A stretch of 64,000 nucleotides of DNA from Bacteroidales bacterium (GCA_017523725.1 JAFWVY010000022.1:30872-94871); one strand, 5' to 3'. Counted from the stretch's first letter, positions 1-10,709 are shown. The notes: generated from the letters alone by a model not told the origin. Numbers and translations: made by a program.

Positions 1-1
1 T

Positions 2-490
2 GTGGCCCAGAAACTGCCGGCCCGTCTTTCCGTGACATCCGATGAACACACGTTTGCTTCGGAACGGGAGATACTGTACAGTGTGCTTTTTGACCTCCGG
101 AAAGATGTGAACGACCTGAAACGGATGATGAAGGAAATGGGGCATGGCGACATGCGGCCGGTGGAACCGGCCACAACGCCGTACGAGATTCTCCAGTCCA
201 TTGCCGCACCGCAGCCGCCGTCGCCTGACGAAACGCAGCAATTCACAGTTGTGGCTTCGCCACCGGTTTCTGTCATAACGTCCGCAGATCAGCCGGGGCA
301 GAAAAACCGCGGCCATGTCGAAGACACCGAAGCTATCCAGGAAGAATCTTTGTCTCTGAATGCCCATGAAATAGAAATGATTCGCAAGGCGCTTGAGAAG
401 CACCGCGGCAAACGGAAGGATGCCGCCCGCGAACTTGGCATCTCGGAAAGGACCCTGTATCGTAAAATCAAGGAACACCATCTGGAGTAA
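2..490 (+). CDS. Sigma-54-dependent transcriptional regulator, C-terminal part (cut by window edge)
   Basis: This is the C-terminal tail of a bacterial enhancer-binding protein; the AAA+ domain must lie upstream of the window. The visible 162 residues hold a linker that begins with the DEHTF/SEREILY segment typical of Bacteroidales regulators of this class. A low-complexity Pro/Gln stretch follows. The C-terminus is a Fis-type helix-turn-helix (about residues 122-160) with the motif KDAARELGISERTLYRKIKE. The GTG at position 2 is only the first possible start in the window, not the real one. The stop codon TAA shares its last A with the ATG of the lipoprotein gene that follows, which implies translational coupling. 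Fis-like domains of this family bind upstream activating sites and work with sigma-54 holoenzyme; the target genes cannot be read from this fragment. Confidence 0.88.
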   Translation: MAQKLPARLSVTSDEHTFASEREILYSVLFDLRKDVNDLKRMMKEMGHGDMRPVEPATTPYEILQSIAAPQPPSPDETQQFTVVASPPVSVITSADQPGQKNRGHVEDTEAIQEESLSLNAHEIEMIRKALEKHRGKRKDAARELGISERTLYRKIKEHHLE

Positions 491-1002
491 TGCGCGTACT
501 GTATCGTTTTCTTCTCGCTATTGTTCCGTTCTTCATGCTGACCGGATGTTCGCTCTCGTTTAACATGTCCGGTGCAGTCATCGACTATACGCAAATATCA
601 ACCTGCGAGATACAATACATTCAGAACAATGCGGAGATAGTCAACGCGACCCTGAGTAACATGATTACCGAGAAACTGCGTGACAAGATCCAGTCCGATA
701 CACGGCTCAAACTCGTCCCGAGAAACGGCGACGTGATCTTCGAAGGAGATATCACGGGTTATACCGTTACCTCGCAGGGTGTGACCGCCGATGCTACGTC
801 TGCCAAAGACCGCTTGACGGTGACGCTGAACATCCGTTATACAAACACCAAAGTGGCGTCCGAAAGTTTTACAAAGTCTTTCTCTGAATTCGCAGAGTAC
901 GATCGGACGACCTCTTTTTCGTCGGTTGAATCGGCTCTGCTTGATGAGATTGTCCCGCTGCTGATAGAGGATATCTTCACGGCATCATTCTCTAACTGGT
1001 GA
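490..1002 (+). CDS. lptE: LptE-like LPS-assembly lipoprotein
   Basis: A 170-residue secreted lipoprotein. The N-terminus is a signal peptide with lipobox LTGC, so Cys20 would be acylated. The rest matches the Bacteroidota LptE-like family: an alternating alpha/beta domain, a central FEGDITGYTV strand and a long C-terminal helix. LptE plugs the outer-membrane LptD barrel and helps place LPS on the cell surface. The ATG overlaps the upstream stop by one base and the TGA overlaps the next ATG by one base, so the gene is tightly coupled on both sides. The order sigma-54 regulator, lptE, TPR-like gene, secG recurs in Bacteroides genomes. The assignment rests on the lipobox, size and context rather than catalytic residues. 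Confidence 0.8.
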   Translation: MRVLYRFLLAIVPFFMLTGCSLSFNMSGAVIDYTQISTCEIQYIQNNAEIVNATLSNMITEKLRDKIQSDTRLKLVPRNGDVIFEGDITGYTVTSQGVTADATSAKDRLTVTLNIRYTNTKVASESFTKSFSEFAEYDRTTSFSSVESALLDEIVPLLIEDIFTASFSNW

Positions 1003-1679
1003 TGGAACAGGATATTACGCTGGAAACACTTAGCAGTTGTCTGGAAAAGCAAACAATCGGTGAAGGATCCTGTCCGCCGGCTTTGTCTGCGGTGCTTGAC
1101 CGTTATCCATATTTTGCACTGGCCGGCAGCGCTTGCCTGAATGCGATGTATCGCACATCCCGTGCAGATTTCCGTCAGACAGCAGCCCGGACGGCATGGT
1201 CACTGTCCAGTCCGGTATGGATGCGGATGTATTTGCAGGGCGTATGGCAACCTTTGGCAGAACCCGATATGGAGAAGCCCGAAGTTGAGGTTGCCGTGGA
1301 AGTCCTGCCGGCAGCATCGCCGGAGGTGGAGATGCCGTCCGTTCCAGTGGTGTCTGCTGCAAGCCCGGAAGCCTCCGCTACACCTGTTGTTGCGCCTGCA
1401 TCGCCAGCCACGGACCGGGAGGCCTGGAATGCCGCGGTCGATGCGTTCATCGCCGACTGTGCGACGTTGAAGCCTCAGAATACCGGATTCGTGGTGGACA
1501 TTGCATCGAGTATCCGGCCGGATGAAGACCTGGTGACGGAAACGTTGGCCAGGGTTTATGCCTCGCAACATATGTATAAAAAGGCTATTCAGGTTTATCA
1601 TAAATTAATTTTGAGATATCCGGAAAAAAGCAATTACTTTGCGGTGCAGATTGAAATGCTGAAACAAGAACTCATTTAA
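1002..1679 (+). CDS. Conserved hypothetical protein with C-terminal TPR-like helices
   Basis: A 225-residue protein of unknown function. The ATG at 1002 is chosen because it overlaps the lptE stop as TGATG; a GTG one codon upstream is also possible. The N-terminal third is helical. The middle (about residues 88-140) is a low-complexity Pro/Ala/Val linker. The last 50 residues, including ETLARVYASQHMYKKAIQVY, look like one or two tetratricopeptide helices. There is no signal peptide or obvious membrane segment, so it is probably cytoplasmic. Its fixed place between an LPS-assembly lipoprotein and secG suggests envelope biogenesis, but that is inference from position only. Confidence 0.7.
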   Translation: MEQDITLETLSSCLEKQTIGEGSCPPALSAVLDRYPYFALAGSACLNAMYRTSRADFRQTAARTAWSLSSPVWMRMYLQGVWQPLAEPDMEKPEVEVAVEVLPAASPEVEMPSVPVVSAASPEASATPVVAPASPATDREAWNAAVDAFIADCATLKPQNTGFVVDIASSIRPDEDLVTETLARVYASQHMYKKAIQVYHKLILRYPEKSNYFAVQIEMLKQELI

Positions 1680-1696
1680 TTAATAATTAACGACTT

Positions 1697-2086
1697 ATGT
1701 ATTTAATTGTAACGATATTGATTTTCATCGTCGCCATCCTTCTCGTTCTGGTAGTACTTGTTCAGAACTCGAAAGGAGGTGGTTTGGCTGCCAATTTTTC
1801 GTCGACTAACCAGATTATGGGTGTCCGCAAGACGGCCGACTTTCTGGAAAAAAGCACATGGACGCTGGCTGCGGTCATGATTTTCCTGTGCGTGGTGGCC
1901 GGACTGATGGTGCCTCGGGCCAGCGAAGTGAATGCAGCCGGACCGCAGTCTCAGATTCAGCGTCAGATTGACGAAGCCGTCGATCCGACCTCGGTGCCCG
2001 GTTTCTCAACAACACTGCCGGCTGCGGCTGAAAATGCGGCTGAGCCGTCTGCAGCGGATGCGCCTGCCGAGACCGATGGCAACTGA
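1697..2086 (+). CDS. secG: Preprotein translocase subunit SecG
   Basis: A 129-residue inner-membrane protein. It has two hydrophobic segments (about residues 2-20 and 52-75) joined by the conserved loop NSKGGGLAANF, which identifies SecG. SecG sits beside SecYE and speeds SecA-driven export. The C-terminal 50 residues are an Ala/Pro/Glu-rich tail, longer than in Escherichia coli and usual for Bacteroidota. The gene starts 17 bp after the TPR-like gene and is the last of this transcription unit, because a perfect intrinsic terminator follows 24 bp after its stop. SecY is encoded near 12 kb in this same window. Confidence 0.93.
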   Translation: MYLIVTILIFIVAILLVLVVLVQNSKGGGLAANFSSTNQIMGVRKTADFLEKSTWTLAAVMIFLCVVAGLMVPRASEVNAAGPQSQIQRQIDEAVDPTSVPGFSTTLPAAAENAAEPSAADAPAETDGN

Positions 2087-2106
2087 TCCGTCGTTCAATG
2101 CAATCG

Positions 2107-2142
2107 GAAAAAGTGTCAGTTTTTTTTGACTGACACTTTTTT
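2107..2142 (+). terminator. Intrinsic terminator after secG
   Basis: AAGTGTCAGT (2111-2120) pairs perfectly with ACTGACACTT (2129-2138) across an 8-nt loop. A-tract and T-tract flanks extend the stem, and a run of nine T residues follows. The flanking A and T runs mean it could also work in reverse, but only the + strand has a gene feeding into it. Confidence 0.92.
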
Positions 2143-2270
2143 TTTGCTGTCGCCGGACCGCGCCGGATGTGCTAAAATGTCGTATTTGGAGTGCCTTTCC
2201 TCTTTGGCATAAATTCTGATTGAGGGGGTGCGTCAATTTGGACAAAGTCTAACTTTAAATAAAAACAATT

Positions 2271-2549
2271 ATGGCAGAAGTTAAAATCAAACCCTTGGCT
2301 GACAGAGTGCTTGTCAAGCCAATGGAGGCGGAATCCAGAACGGCCAGCGGCCTGATCATCCCGGATTCGGCGAAGGAAAAACCGCAGAAAGGCACCGTGG
2401 TAGCCATGGGCCCCGGCACCAAGGACGAAAAAATGGAGGTGAAAGCCGGTGACGTGGTGCTGTACGGCAAGTACGCCGGCACGGAACTGAATGTGGACGG
2501 CATCGACTACCTGATGATGCGTCAGTCGGATATTCTGGCAATTCTTTAA
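2271..2549 (+). CDS. groS: Co-chaperonin GroES
   Basis: A 92-residue 10-kDa chaperonin cap. It starts with the usual [11 protein letters not shown] strand. It contains the mobile loop that binds GroEL (about residues 19-33, [15 protein letters not shown]) and ends with the family's SDILAIL tail. It forms the heptameric lid on GroEL in the cytoplasm. It lies 23 bp upstream of groEL, the standard arrangement. The 128 bp between the secG terminator and this gene must hold the heat-shock operon promoter. I found neither a CIRCE operator there nor a clean TAnnTTTG element, so its control cannot be read from this sequence. Confidence 0.97.
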   Translation: MAEVKIKPLADRVLVKPMEAESRTASGLIIPDSAKEKPQKGTVVAMGPGTKDEKMEVKAGDVVLYGKYAGTELNVDGIDYLMMRQSDILAIL

Positions 2550-2554
2550 GATAA

Positions 2555-4207
<1,653 letters not shown>

Positions 4208-4232
4208 GATCTGCTCCTGAAAGAAAGAGAAG

Positions 4233-4262
4233 GCGACCGATACATTATCGGTCGCTTTTTTT
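4233..4262 (+). terminator. Intrinsic terminator after groEL
   Basis: GCGACCGATA (4233-4242) and TATCGGTCGC (4246-4255) form a perfect 10-bp stem with a 3-nt loop, followed by seven T residues. Confidence 0.93.
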
Positions 4263-4332
4263 ATGGCTGAACGATGTGGTTTTTCGTGATGGGATACTGC
4301 CCCTGCCGGAGCAAGTCTGCCGGGGAAAGTTG

Positions 4333-4365
4333 AAAAAAAAAGTCGACTGAAAAGTCGACTTTTTT
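4333..4365 (-). terminator. Intrinsic terminator after korB (possibly bidirectional)
   Basis: AAAAAGTCGACT (4337-4348) pairs with AGTCGACTTTTT (4353-4364) across a 4-nt loop. Poly-A and poly-T flanks on both sides let it act for korB on the minus strand and as a back-up for groEL on the plus strand. The core AGTCGACT is itself a palindrome. Confidence 0.8.
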
Positions 4366-4399
4366 ATGCCTGTTCTTACCGGACGGTATGGCAGTCTGG

Positions 4400-5428
4400 T
4401 CAGATTTCGAAGGTGTCGCCGCTGCGCAGCAGGTCATCCACACAGTGGATGGACGATTTCGCTTTCTGCGATTCAATCTGCTGTTCGATGGCGTCCTCGT
4501 AAGTGTCGCCGGCTGCGGCGCGGATGACGCCGATGGCGACGGGATAGTCTGGCAGACACATCTGTGCCAGCATCATGTGCAGTTGGGAATCTTGCGTGTA
4601 CGGATCGTGTACGAGAATGTCGTCCAGCGTGATGCCGTTCTCTCCGATGGTGACCACCTTGAGCCGGCCGCCTTCGAAAATGAGTCCCTTCTCCTTGTTC
4701 TTTCCGAACAGCATAGGCTTGCCGGCTTCCAGAATAAGCTGATTGTCATCCCGGGTCTCCTTGGAAGTGATGGCAGCATGGGCCTTGTCGGCGAAAATCA
4801 TGCAGTTCTGCAGTACTTCCACCACGGCGGTGCCTTTGTGCTGCGCACCTTGCAGCAGGATGTCACTGAGTAGTTTAGGATTTGTGTCAACACAGCGTGC
4901 AAAGAAATTGCCCTTGGCACCGATGACCAGTTCGCCCGGGTTGCACGGGCGCTCGATGGTGCCCAGTGGCGAAGTCTTGGTCACGGTTCCCTGCGGCGTG
5001 GTGGGGGAGTACTGTCCCTTGGTCAGGCCGTAGATCTGGTTGTTGAACAGAATCATCGTCAGATCGATATTCCTGCGGATGATATGGATGAAATGGTTGC
5101 CTCCGATGGAGGTGCAGTCACCGTCGCCGGTGGCCACCCATACGCTGAGTGCGGGGTTGGTGATCTTGATGCCGGTGGCGATGGCCGCGGCACGGCCGTG
5201 AATGCTGTGGAACCCATAGGTGTTCACGTAGTAGGGGAAACGTGAAGAACAACCGATGCCGGATACGACCATGAAATGATCCTGGGCATATCCTGTCCTC
5301 GGGAAGGTCTGGGCCACAGCGCTCAGAATGGCGTGGTCGCCGCATCCGGGGCACCATTTGACCATCTGGTCGCTTAAAAAGTCTTCTTTGGTGAGCGGAT
5401 GGTCGCTCAACGGAATTTTATTGGACAT
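4400..5428 (-). CDS. korB: 2-oxoglutarate:ferredoxin oxidoreductase, beta subunit
   Basis: A 342-residue thiamine-diphosphate subunit. Near residue 26 it has the WCPGCGDH motif that helps bind the iron-sulfur cluster. Around residues 95-125 it has the ThDP/Mg signature GDGDCTSIGGNHF followed by the NNQIYGLTKGQYSPT segment. With KorA it turns 2-oxoglutarate and CoA into succinyl-CoA, CO2 and reduced ferredoxin, or runs in reverse in the anaerobic reductive TCA branch. It starts 21 bp after korA, so the two form one operon, and a hairpin terminator lies 35 bp beyond its stop. A general 2-oxoacid specificity is possible; the beta-subunit motifs fit KOR best. Confidence 0.92.
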   Translation of the reverse strand: MSNKIPLSDHPLTKEDFLSDQMVKWCPGCGDHAILSAVAQTFPRTGYAQDHFMVVSGIGCSSRFPYYVNTYGFHSIHGRAAAIATGIKITNPALSVWVATGDGDCTSIGGNHFIHIIRRNIDLTMILFNNQIYGLTKGQYSPTTPQGTVTKTSPLGTIERPCNPGELVIGAKGNFFARCVDTNPKLLSDILLQGAQHKGTAVVEVLQNCMIFADKAHAAITSKETRDDNQLILEAGKPMLFGKNKEKGLIFEGGRLKVVTIGENGITLDDILVHDPYTQDSQLHMMLAQMCLPDYPVAIGVIRAAAGDTYEDAIEQQIESQKAKSSIHCVDDLLRSGDTFEI

Positions 5429-5449
5429 GACTTTATGGTTTGATGCGGA

Positions 5450-7285
5450 TTATTCTGATAAAATCTTGTGAACGTGTTCGGTGAGTTCGGATACGAAGAA
5501 CGGTTTGCCGTAGATGCGGTTGTATTGCAGATAGGCGAACTGCGGGAACGTCATGCGAAGGTAATTGACGAACTGACCGGAGTTGAGCTCGCACACCAGC
5601 AGGCGTTTGTAGCGTCCGAAAATCTCCTTGGTGTTGCGCGGCAACGGCATGATATGTCTGAAGTGCGCGTGTCCGACTTTCAGGCCTTCTTTCTGCAGTT
5701 CCTGCATGGCCGAAACAACAGCGCCGTAAGTGCCGCCCCAGCTGATGAGCAGCAAATCGCCTTCTTCGTCGCCTTCCACTTTCTGCGGGGCGATGAAATC
5801 GGCGACTTTCTGGACTTTGGCATGACGGTAGGCCACCATTTTTTCGTGGTTGTCCCCATCGGTCGATACCGCACCGTAAATGTCCGTTTTTTCCAGACCG
5901 CCGACGCGGTGGCGCAGGCCTGGTGTTCCAGGCAACGCCCATTGGCGGACAAATGTTTCCGGATCGCGGCGGAAAGGCTTGAAATCCGGGTCATTGGGCT
6001 GTGCCAATGGCGGTGTGATCGGGTCCAGGTCCTTGACTTTGGGAATCCGGAACAGTTGCGAACCGTTGCCGATATAGGCATCGGAAAGCAGGATGACCGG
6101 CGTCATGTGTTCCATGGCCAGTTTTGCAGCTTCATAGGCACTGTAGAAACAGTCGACCGGCGAGGAGGCTGCCATGACGATGCACGGGCATTCTCCGTTG
6201 CGGCCGAAAAGTGCCTGGTAGAGGTCGGCCTGTTCGGATTTGGTCGGCATACCGGTCGACGGACCGGCGCGCTGTACATCAATCAGGACAAGAGGCAGTT
6301 CCGTGATGACGGCCAGACCAATGGCTTCGCTCTTCAAGGACAGGCCAGGGCCGGAAGTACTCGTGACTGCCAGCGATCCGGCATAGGCGGCACCGATGGC
6401 GGAGCAGATGCCGGCAATTTCGTCTTCGGCCTGCAATGTCTTTACACCCAGACTTCTGTGCTTAGTGAGTTCCACCAGGATATCTGTAGCCGGGGTAATG
6501 GGGTAGGAGCCCAGGAAAATGGGGCGTCCGCTGTTTTCAGAGGCCGCCATCAATCCCCATGCGGTGGCGATGTTACCGGTGATGTTGCGGTAGAGTCCCT
6601 TTTCGAGCGGCGCGGCACTGACGTGGAAACGCGATTCCAGCGCCTCGATGTTTTCTCCATAGATGTAGCCGGCTTCCAACACCCGTTTGTTGATGTCCAC
6701 GAGTTCGGGCTTGGCGGCAAATTTCTTTTTCAGATAGGCGAGGGGCGATGAGAGATCCTTGTCGAACAGGTAAAGCAACAGGCCGAGCGCGAACATATTG
6801 CGCGACTTGTTGACCGTCTTGAAATCGACGTTCAGCGGTGCCAGAGCCTCTTTCGTCAGGACGTTGATCGGCGCCTTGATTACCTGATAGGAAGACAAGG
6901 TGTCGTCGTAGAGCGGGTTCTCTTCGTAACCTGCTTTTTCACAGGTTTTTTCATCAAACGCATCGGCGTTTGTAATGATGGTCGCTCCCATCTTGGCCCA
7001 TTTGAGATTTGCTTTCAGGGAAGCAGGATTCATGGCCACCAGTACGTCGCAGAAATCGCCGGAGGTATTGATCTTGGTACTTCCGATATGGACTTGGTAG
7101 CCCGATACGCCCGATACGGTGTTTTGCGGGGCACGGATTTCCGCCGGATAATCCGGGAATGTGGACAGGTCGTTGCCGGCATGGGCGGCTGCTTCCGAAA
7201 ACAGCGTGCCGGTAAGTTGCATACCATCACCGGAGTCCCCGGCAAATTTGATGACGACTTGGTCTAATTCAGTGATTCGATTCAT
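5450..7285 (-). CDS. korA: 2-oxoglutarate:ferredoxin oxidoreductase, fused gamma-alpha subunit
   Basis: A 611-residue subunit in which the gamma domain (about residues 1-190, with FAGDSGDGMQLTG near the start) is fused to the alpha pyrimidine-binding domain (about 225-611). The alpha part has SYPITPATDI and the TSTSGPGLSLKSEA segment that packs against ThDP. This fusion is the usual form in Bacteroidota. The cytoplasmic enzyme passes electrons to ferredoxin, which could feed NfnAB encoded near 55 kb. A TACCTTTG element lies 23 bp upstream of the ATG, giving a short leader. It runs in the same direction as the ribosomal-protein operon but is separated from rplQ by a terminator. Confidence 0.93.
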   Translation of the reverse strand: MNRITELDQVVIKFAGDSGDGMQLTGTLFSEAAAHAGNDLSTFPDYPAEIRAPQNTVSGVSGYQVHIGSTKINTSGDFCDVLVAMNPASLKANLKWAKMGATIITNADAFDEKTCEKAGYEENPLYDDTLSSYQVIKAPINVLTKEALAPLNVDFKTVNKSRNMFALGLLLYLFDKDLSSPLAYLKKKFAAKPELVDINKRVLEAGYIYGENIEALESRFHVSAAPLEKGLYRNITGNIATAWGLMAASENSGRPIFLGSYPITPATDILVELTKHRSLGVKTLQAEDEIAGICSAIGAAYAGSLAVTSTSGPGLSLKSEAIGLAVITELPLVLIDVQRAGPSTGMPTKSEQADLYQALFGRNGECPCIVMAASSPVDCFYSAYEAAKLAMEHMTPVILLSDAYIGNGSQLFRIPKVKDLDPITPPLAQPNDPDFKPFRRDPETFVRQWALPGTPGLRHRVGGLEKTDIYGAVSTDGDNHEKMVAYRHAKVQKVADFIAPQKVEGDEEGDLLLISWGGTYGAVVSAMQELQKEGLKVGHAHFRHIMPLPRNTKEIFGRYKRLLVCELNSGQFVNYLRMTFPQFAYLQYNRIYGKPFFVSELTEHVHKILSE

Positions 7286-7307
7286 ATCGATATTCTTTTT
7301 CGGGATG

Positions 7308-7315
7308 CAAAGGTA
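7308..7315 (-). promoter_or_regulatory. Promoter -7 element for korA-korB
   Basis: The minus strand reads TACCTTTG, a full match to the Bacteroidota -7 consensus TAnnTTTG. The predicted start site falls about 18 nt before the korA ATG. I do not see a clear TTTG at -33. Confidence 0.65.
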
Positions 7316-7363
7316 ACAAATAATACGACACAGTGTTGAAAGGTTCTGTGGCGCAGGACAAAG

Positions 7364-7402
7364 AAAAAACGGCCGGATGGCATTGTGCAGCCCCGGCCGT
7401 TT
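7364..7402 (-). terminator. Intrinsic terminator of the ribosomal-protein operon
   Basis: On the minus strand AAACGGCCGG (complement of 7393-7402) pairs with CCGGCCGTTT (complement of 7367-7376) across a 16-nt loop, followed by a short U-run. It lies about 20 bp after the rplQ stop and marks the end of the rpsL-to-rplQ run. Confidence 0.85.
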
Positions 7403-7423
7403 CTGTCTTTTGCGACAAAGCGT

Positions 7424-7921
7424 TTACTCTGTCTTTGTTTCTTCGGCCGAAGTCTCGACGGTCTGAGCATCGGAAACCACGTCTGAGGCCGCTTTCTTCG
7501 CGCCACCGCGGCGGCTGCGACGGGTCACGTTGGTCTTGGGCTTGGCCGCAGCCAGCATATTCTCGTTGTAGTCCACCAGTTCCATGATGCACATGCTGGC
7601 GTTGTCGCCTTCGCGGAAACCCGTCTTCAGGATACGCGTGTATCCGCCGGGACGGTTGGCGATTTTCGTAGCTACGTTGCGGAACAGTTCCGATACGGCG
7701 TCTTTATCTTGCAGATAGCTGAATACAACACGTCTGGAGTTGGTCGTATCCTCTTTGGCACGGGTCAGCAGCGGCTCAACATAGCTTCTCAGCGCTTTGG
7801 CCTTGGCCAAAGTGGTGGAGATTCTTTTTTCCTTGATCAGAGAAGATGCCATGTTCGCCAGCATGGCCTTGCGATGCGAGGCCGTTCTGCCAAGATGGTT
7901 GTTGCTTTTTAAGTGTCTCAT
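7424..7921 (-). CDS. rplQ: 50S ribosomal protein bL17
   Basis: A 165-residue protein of the large subunit, placed near the exit tunnel. The core (residues 1-120) has the family opening [20 protein letters not shown] and the [10 protein letters not shown] motif. The last 45 residues are an extension, first basic ([11 protein letters not shown]) and then acidic and Glu/Thr-rich, typical of Bacteroidota L17. It is the last gene of the operon, 5 bp after rpoA, with the terminator close behind. The short gap suggests coupled translation with rpoA. Confidence 0.97.
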   Translation of the reverse strand: MRHLKSNNHLGRTASHRKAMLANMASSLIKEKRISTTLAKAKALRSYVEPLLTRAKEDTTNSRRVVFSYLQDKDAVSELFRNVATKIANRPGGYTRILKTGFREGDNASMCIMELVDYNENMLAAAKPKTNVTRRSRRGGAKKAASDVVSDAQTVETSAEETKTE

Positions 7922-7926
7922 TGCTA

Positions 7927-8919
7927 TTATTCCTTGTCTAATTTATACTTTGACGTATCCATGCCGAATTGCAGGTTCATGGATTCCAGAAGCTCGTCCA
8001 GTTCGGTGAGCGATTTCTTTCCGAAGTTGCGGAAACGCAGCAGGTCGGTCTTGTTGTACTGGACCAGGTCGCCCAGCGTAACCACTTCGGCGGTCTTGAG
8101 GCAGTTCAGCGCACGGACGGACAGATCCATGTCGGCCAGCTTGGTCTTCAACAGCTGGCGCATCCGCAGGATTTCTTCGTCGAATTCGTCGTTGGTGTAT
8201 TTCTCTTCGAAATCGAGGGTGATCTTCTCGTCCGAGAACAGCATGAAGTGGTAGATCAGAATCTTGGCAGCTTCTTTCAGCGCGTCCTTGGGGGAGATGG
8301 AACCATCCGTCTCAATCTCGATGACCAGCTTTTCGTAGTCGGTCTTCTGTTCCACGCGGTAGTTCTCCACGGTGTACTTGACGTTCTTGATCGGGGTGTA
8401 GATGGCATCGATGGCGATGACTCCGATTTCGGGAGCAATCTGCTTGTTTTCCTCGGCGGGAATGTAGCCGCGGCCTTTCTCGATGGTGAAATCGATGTTC
8501 AGGTCGGCCTTTTCGTCGAGGTGGCAGATGAGCAGTTCCGGATTGAGGACGACAAAGTCGGTCAGAACCCGGTTCAAGTCACCGGCAGTGAACGTGGTCT
8601 GGTTGCTGATATGCAGTTTGAACTTGGCACCTTCCGAATTCTCGGCCATGCACTTGAAACGCACTTGTTTCAAATTCAGCACGATATCGGTAACATCCTC
8701 GACGACTCCCGGGATGGTGGAAAACTCGTGTTTCACACCTTCGATGGCAATCGACGTGATGGCATATCCTTCCAAAGAAGACAGCAGGATACGTCTCAGC
8801 GCATTGCCGACCGTAATGCCGTAGCCGGGCTCCAGGGGACGGAATTCGAACTTTCCGTAATGATCGTTTGCTTCGAGCATTACAACCTTGTCGGGTTTCT
8901 GAAATGTCAGTATGGCCAT
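7927..8919 (-). CDS. rpoA: DNA-directed RNA polymerase subunit alpha
   Basis: A 330-residue protein. The N-terminal domain (about 1-230), with [19 protein letters not shown], dimerises and nucleates assembly of beta and beta'. The C-terminal domain (about 255-325) has the helix-hairpin-helix [16 protein letters not shown] and ends [18 protein letters not shown]; it contacts DNA and activators. The length and both domains are normal. It lies between rpsD and rplQ, the usual alpha-operon order, with gaps of 8 and 5 bp. Confidence 0.98.
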   Translation of the reverse strand: MAILTFQKPDKVVMLEANDHYGKFEFRPLEPGYGITVGNALRRILLSSLEGYAITSIAIEGVKHEFSTIPGVVEDVTDIVLNLKQVRFKCMAENSEGAKFKLHISNQTTFTAGDLNRVLTDFVVLNPELLICHLDEKADLNIDFTIEKGRGYIPAEENKQIAPEIGVIAIDAIYTPIKNVKYTVENYRVEQKTDYEKLVIEIETDGSISPKDALKEAAKILIYHFMLFSDEKITLDFEEKYTNDEFDEEILRMRQLLKTKLADMDLSVRALNCLKTAEVVTLGDLVQYNKTDLLRFRNFGKKSLTELDELLESMNLQFGMDTSKYKLDKE

Positions 8920-8927
8920 GTTAAATG

Positions 8928-9536
8928 CTATTTTGAATACAATTCGACGATAGACTGCTCATTGATGTTCTCGGGAATGTCAGCGCGTTCGGGAACGTTG
9001 AGGAACTTGCCGGACATCGAGGCAGCATCCCATTCCATCCACGAATAGCGGGACTGCTTGGAGGAGGCTGTCGAGTTGACAATGACTTCGAGCGCTTTGG
9101 ATCTTTCGCGTACGCCAACCACATCGCCCGGTTTCACCTGGTACGACGGGATGTTGACGACGTCGCCGTTCACCACGATATGACCATGGTTGACCAGCTG
9201 GCGGGCAGAACGGCGCGTGGGCGCGATACCCAGACGGAACGCGACGTTGTCAAGACGGGATTCGAGCAACTGGAGAAGCACTTCGCCCGTGACACCTTTG
9301 CTGCGTTCGGCCTTCTCGAACAGATTGGAGAACTGACGTTCCAGGACGCCATAGGTATATTTGGCTTTCTGTTTCTCTTTCAGCTGGGCACCGTATTCTG
9401 AGGATTTGCGTTTGCCTTTCATCGAGCCGTGCTGTCCCGGAGGATAGTTCTTTTTCTCGAAGTATTTGTCAAATCCATAGATCGGTTCCCCGAACTTTCT
9501 TGCAATTTTGGTTGTAGGACCTGTATATCTTGCCAT
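8928..9536 (-). CDS. rpsD: 30S ribosomal protein uS4
   Basis: A 202-residue primary 16S rRNA-binding protein that nucleates the 30S body. It starts [18 protein letters not shown] without the N-terminal zinc cysteines found in some S4 proteins, so it is the zinc-free type. The S4 RNA-binding domain (about 93-155) contains [20 protein letters not shown]. In E. coli S4 represses its own operon. No special structure is visible in the 24 bp before this start, so I cannot say whether that control exists here. Confidence 0.98.
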   Translation of the reverse strand: MARYTGPTTKIARKFGEPIYGFDKYFEKKNYPPGQHGSMKGKRKSSEYGAQLKEKQKAKYTYGVLERQFSNLFEKAERSKGVTGEVLLQLLESRLDNVAFRLGIAPTRRSARQLVNHGHIVVNGDVVNIPSYQVKPGDVVGVRERSKALEVIVNSTASSKQSRYSWMEWDAASMSGKFLNVPERADIPENINEQSIVELYSK

Positions 9537-9560
9537 TTTACAAATAATTAAAATCTTTAA

Positions 9561-9950
9561 CTAAACTCTTCTGCGTTTGGCAGGACGGCAGCCGTTGTGC
9601 GGCATGGGCGTCACGTCAATGATCTCGGTCACTTCGATTCCTGCGGCATGAATGGTTCTGATGGCAGATTCGCGTCCGGCACCGGGGCCCTTCACATAGG
9701 CTTTCACCTTGCGCAGTCCCAGGTCGTAGGCCACTTTCGCACAGTCTGCAGCAGCGGTCTGGGCGGCGTACGGGGTGTTTTTCTTAGAACCCTTGAATCC
9801 CATCTTTCCAGCGGAAGACCACGAGATGACCTGGCCCGTCGCATTGGTCAGCGTAACGATCACGTTGTTGAAAGAGGCATTGATGTGTGCCTGTCCGTTC
9901 GCTTCGACTTTGACAACTTTCTTCTTAGTTGCTCCTGTTTTTTTTGCCAT
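9561..9950 (-). CDS. rpsK: 30S ribosomal protein uS11
   Basis: A 129-residue platform protein of the small subunit. It has the family segments [18 protein letters not shown] and [18 protein letters not shown], and the C-terminal [16 protein letters not shown]. Length and motifs are standard. It starts 12 bp after the rpsM stop and ends 24 bp before rpsD. Confidence 0.98.
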   Translation of the reverse strand: MAKKTGATKKKVVKVEANGQAHINASFNNVIVTLTNATGQVISWSSAGKMGFKGSKKNTPYAAQTAAADCAKVAYDLGLRKVKAYVKGPGAGRESAIRTIHAAGIEVTEIIDVTPMPHNGCRPAKRRRV

Positions 9951-9962
9951 AATATCTATCTA

Positions 9963-10340
9963 TTATTTAGTAGCTTTCTTTTTGTTTGCAACGGTTTTCT
10001 TTTTACCCTTCCTCGTACGGGCGTTGTTCTTCGTGCTCTGGCCTCTGACCGGCAGTCCGTTTCTGTGACGGATTCCGCGGTAGCAGCCGATGTCCATCAG
10101 TCGTTTGATGTTCATCTGAACCGACGAACGCAGTTCGCCTTCGACCTTGAAGTCGGAGAGGAGGATGTTACGGATCTTGCCAAGATCGTCATCGTCCCAG
10201 TCCTGGACTTTCTTGTCGAAATCAATACCCGCTTCTGTCAGAATGCGTCTTGCGGAGCTGCGGCCGATGCCGTAGATGTAGGTCAGACCTATTTCTCCGC
10301 GTTTGTTCTTTGGTAAATCAACACCAACAATTCGTGCCAT
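9963..10340 (-). CDS. rpsM: 30S ribosomal protein uS13
   Basis: A 125-residue protein of the 30S head, which contacts the P-site tRNA and the 50S subunit. It opens [19 protein letters not shown] and has the [11 protein letters not shown] helix-hairpin-helix motif. The C-terminal tail is very basic ([16 protein letters not shown]), as expected for tRNA contact. It starts 18 bp after rpmJ in the usual order. Confidence 0.98.
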   Translation of the reverse strand: MARIVGVDLPKNKRGEIGLTYIYGIGRSSARRILTEAGIDFDKKVQDWDDDDLGKIRNILLSDFKVEGELRSSVQMNIKRLMDIGCYRGIRHRNGLPVRGQSTKNNARTRKGKKKTVANKKKATK

Positions 10341-10358
10341 ATCTTGTATTTAATTTGT

Positions 10359-10475
10359 TTATCCTTGACGTTGTTTGAATTTGGGATTCTTTTTATTGAT
10401 GACGTAAAGGCGACCTTTACGACGGACGATCTTGCAATCGTCGGTTCTCTTCTTGATGGATGCTCTAACTTTCAT
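10359..10475 (-). CDS. rpmJ: 50S ribosomal protein bL36, zinc-free type
   Basis: A 38-residue protein found by reading the gap between infA and rpsM. It starts [15 protein letters not shown] and ends NPKFKQRQG, which identifies bL36. The zinc-binding version has three Cys and one His; here only Cys14 remains, so this is the C-minus form that does not need zinc. It is a small late-assembly protein of the 50S subunit. The place between infA and rpsM is standard. Confidence 0.96.
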   Translation of the reverse strand: MKVRASIKKRTDDCKIVRRKGRLYVINKKNPKFKQRQG

Positions 10476-10488
10476 ATTGTGTTGTTTT

Positions 10489-10704
10489 TTAATATCTGAA
10501 CTTGATTCTGCCTTTGGTCAGGTCGTAGGGAGACATCTCCAGTTTGACTTTGTCGCCAGGGAGAATCTTGATGTAATTCATCCGCATCTTGCCGGAGATA
10601 TGGGCCGTGATGACGAGCCCGTTCTCCAACTCCACCCGGAACATGGCATTGGACAATGCCTCGATGATGGTGCCGTCTTGCTCTATGGATGCTTGTTTCG
10701 ACAT
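10489..10704 (-). CDS. infA: Translation initiation factor IF-1
   Basis: A 71-residue OB-fold protein that binds the 30S A site during initiation. It has the family segments [27 protein letters not shown] and [18 protein letters not shown]. Length and motifs are normal. It lies 5 bp after map and 13 bp before rpmJ. Confidence 0.98.
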   Translation of the reverse strand: MSKQASIEQDGTIIEALSNAMFRVELENGLVITAHISGKMRMNYIKILPGDKVKLEMSPYDLTKGRIKFRY

Positions 10705-10709
10705 ATAGT

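Noticed and set aside
2143..2270. CIRCE operator or clear promoter before groES
   Set aside because: GTGCTAA and GAGTGC pieces occur near 2168-2192 but not in the CIRCE arrangement. TCAATTTG near 2234 has one mismatch to the -7 element and no -33 box at the right distance.
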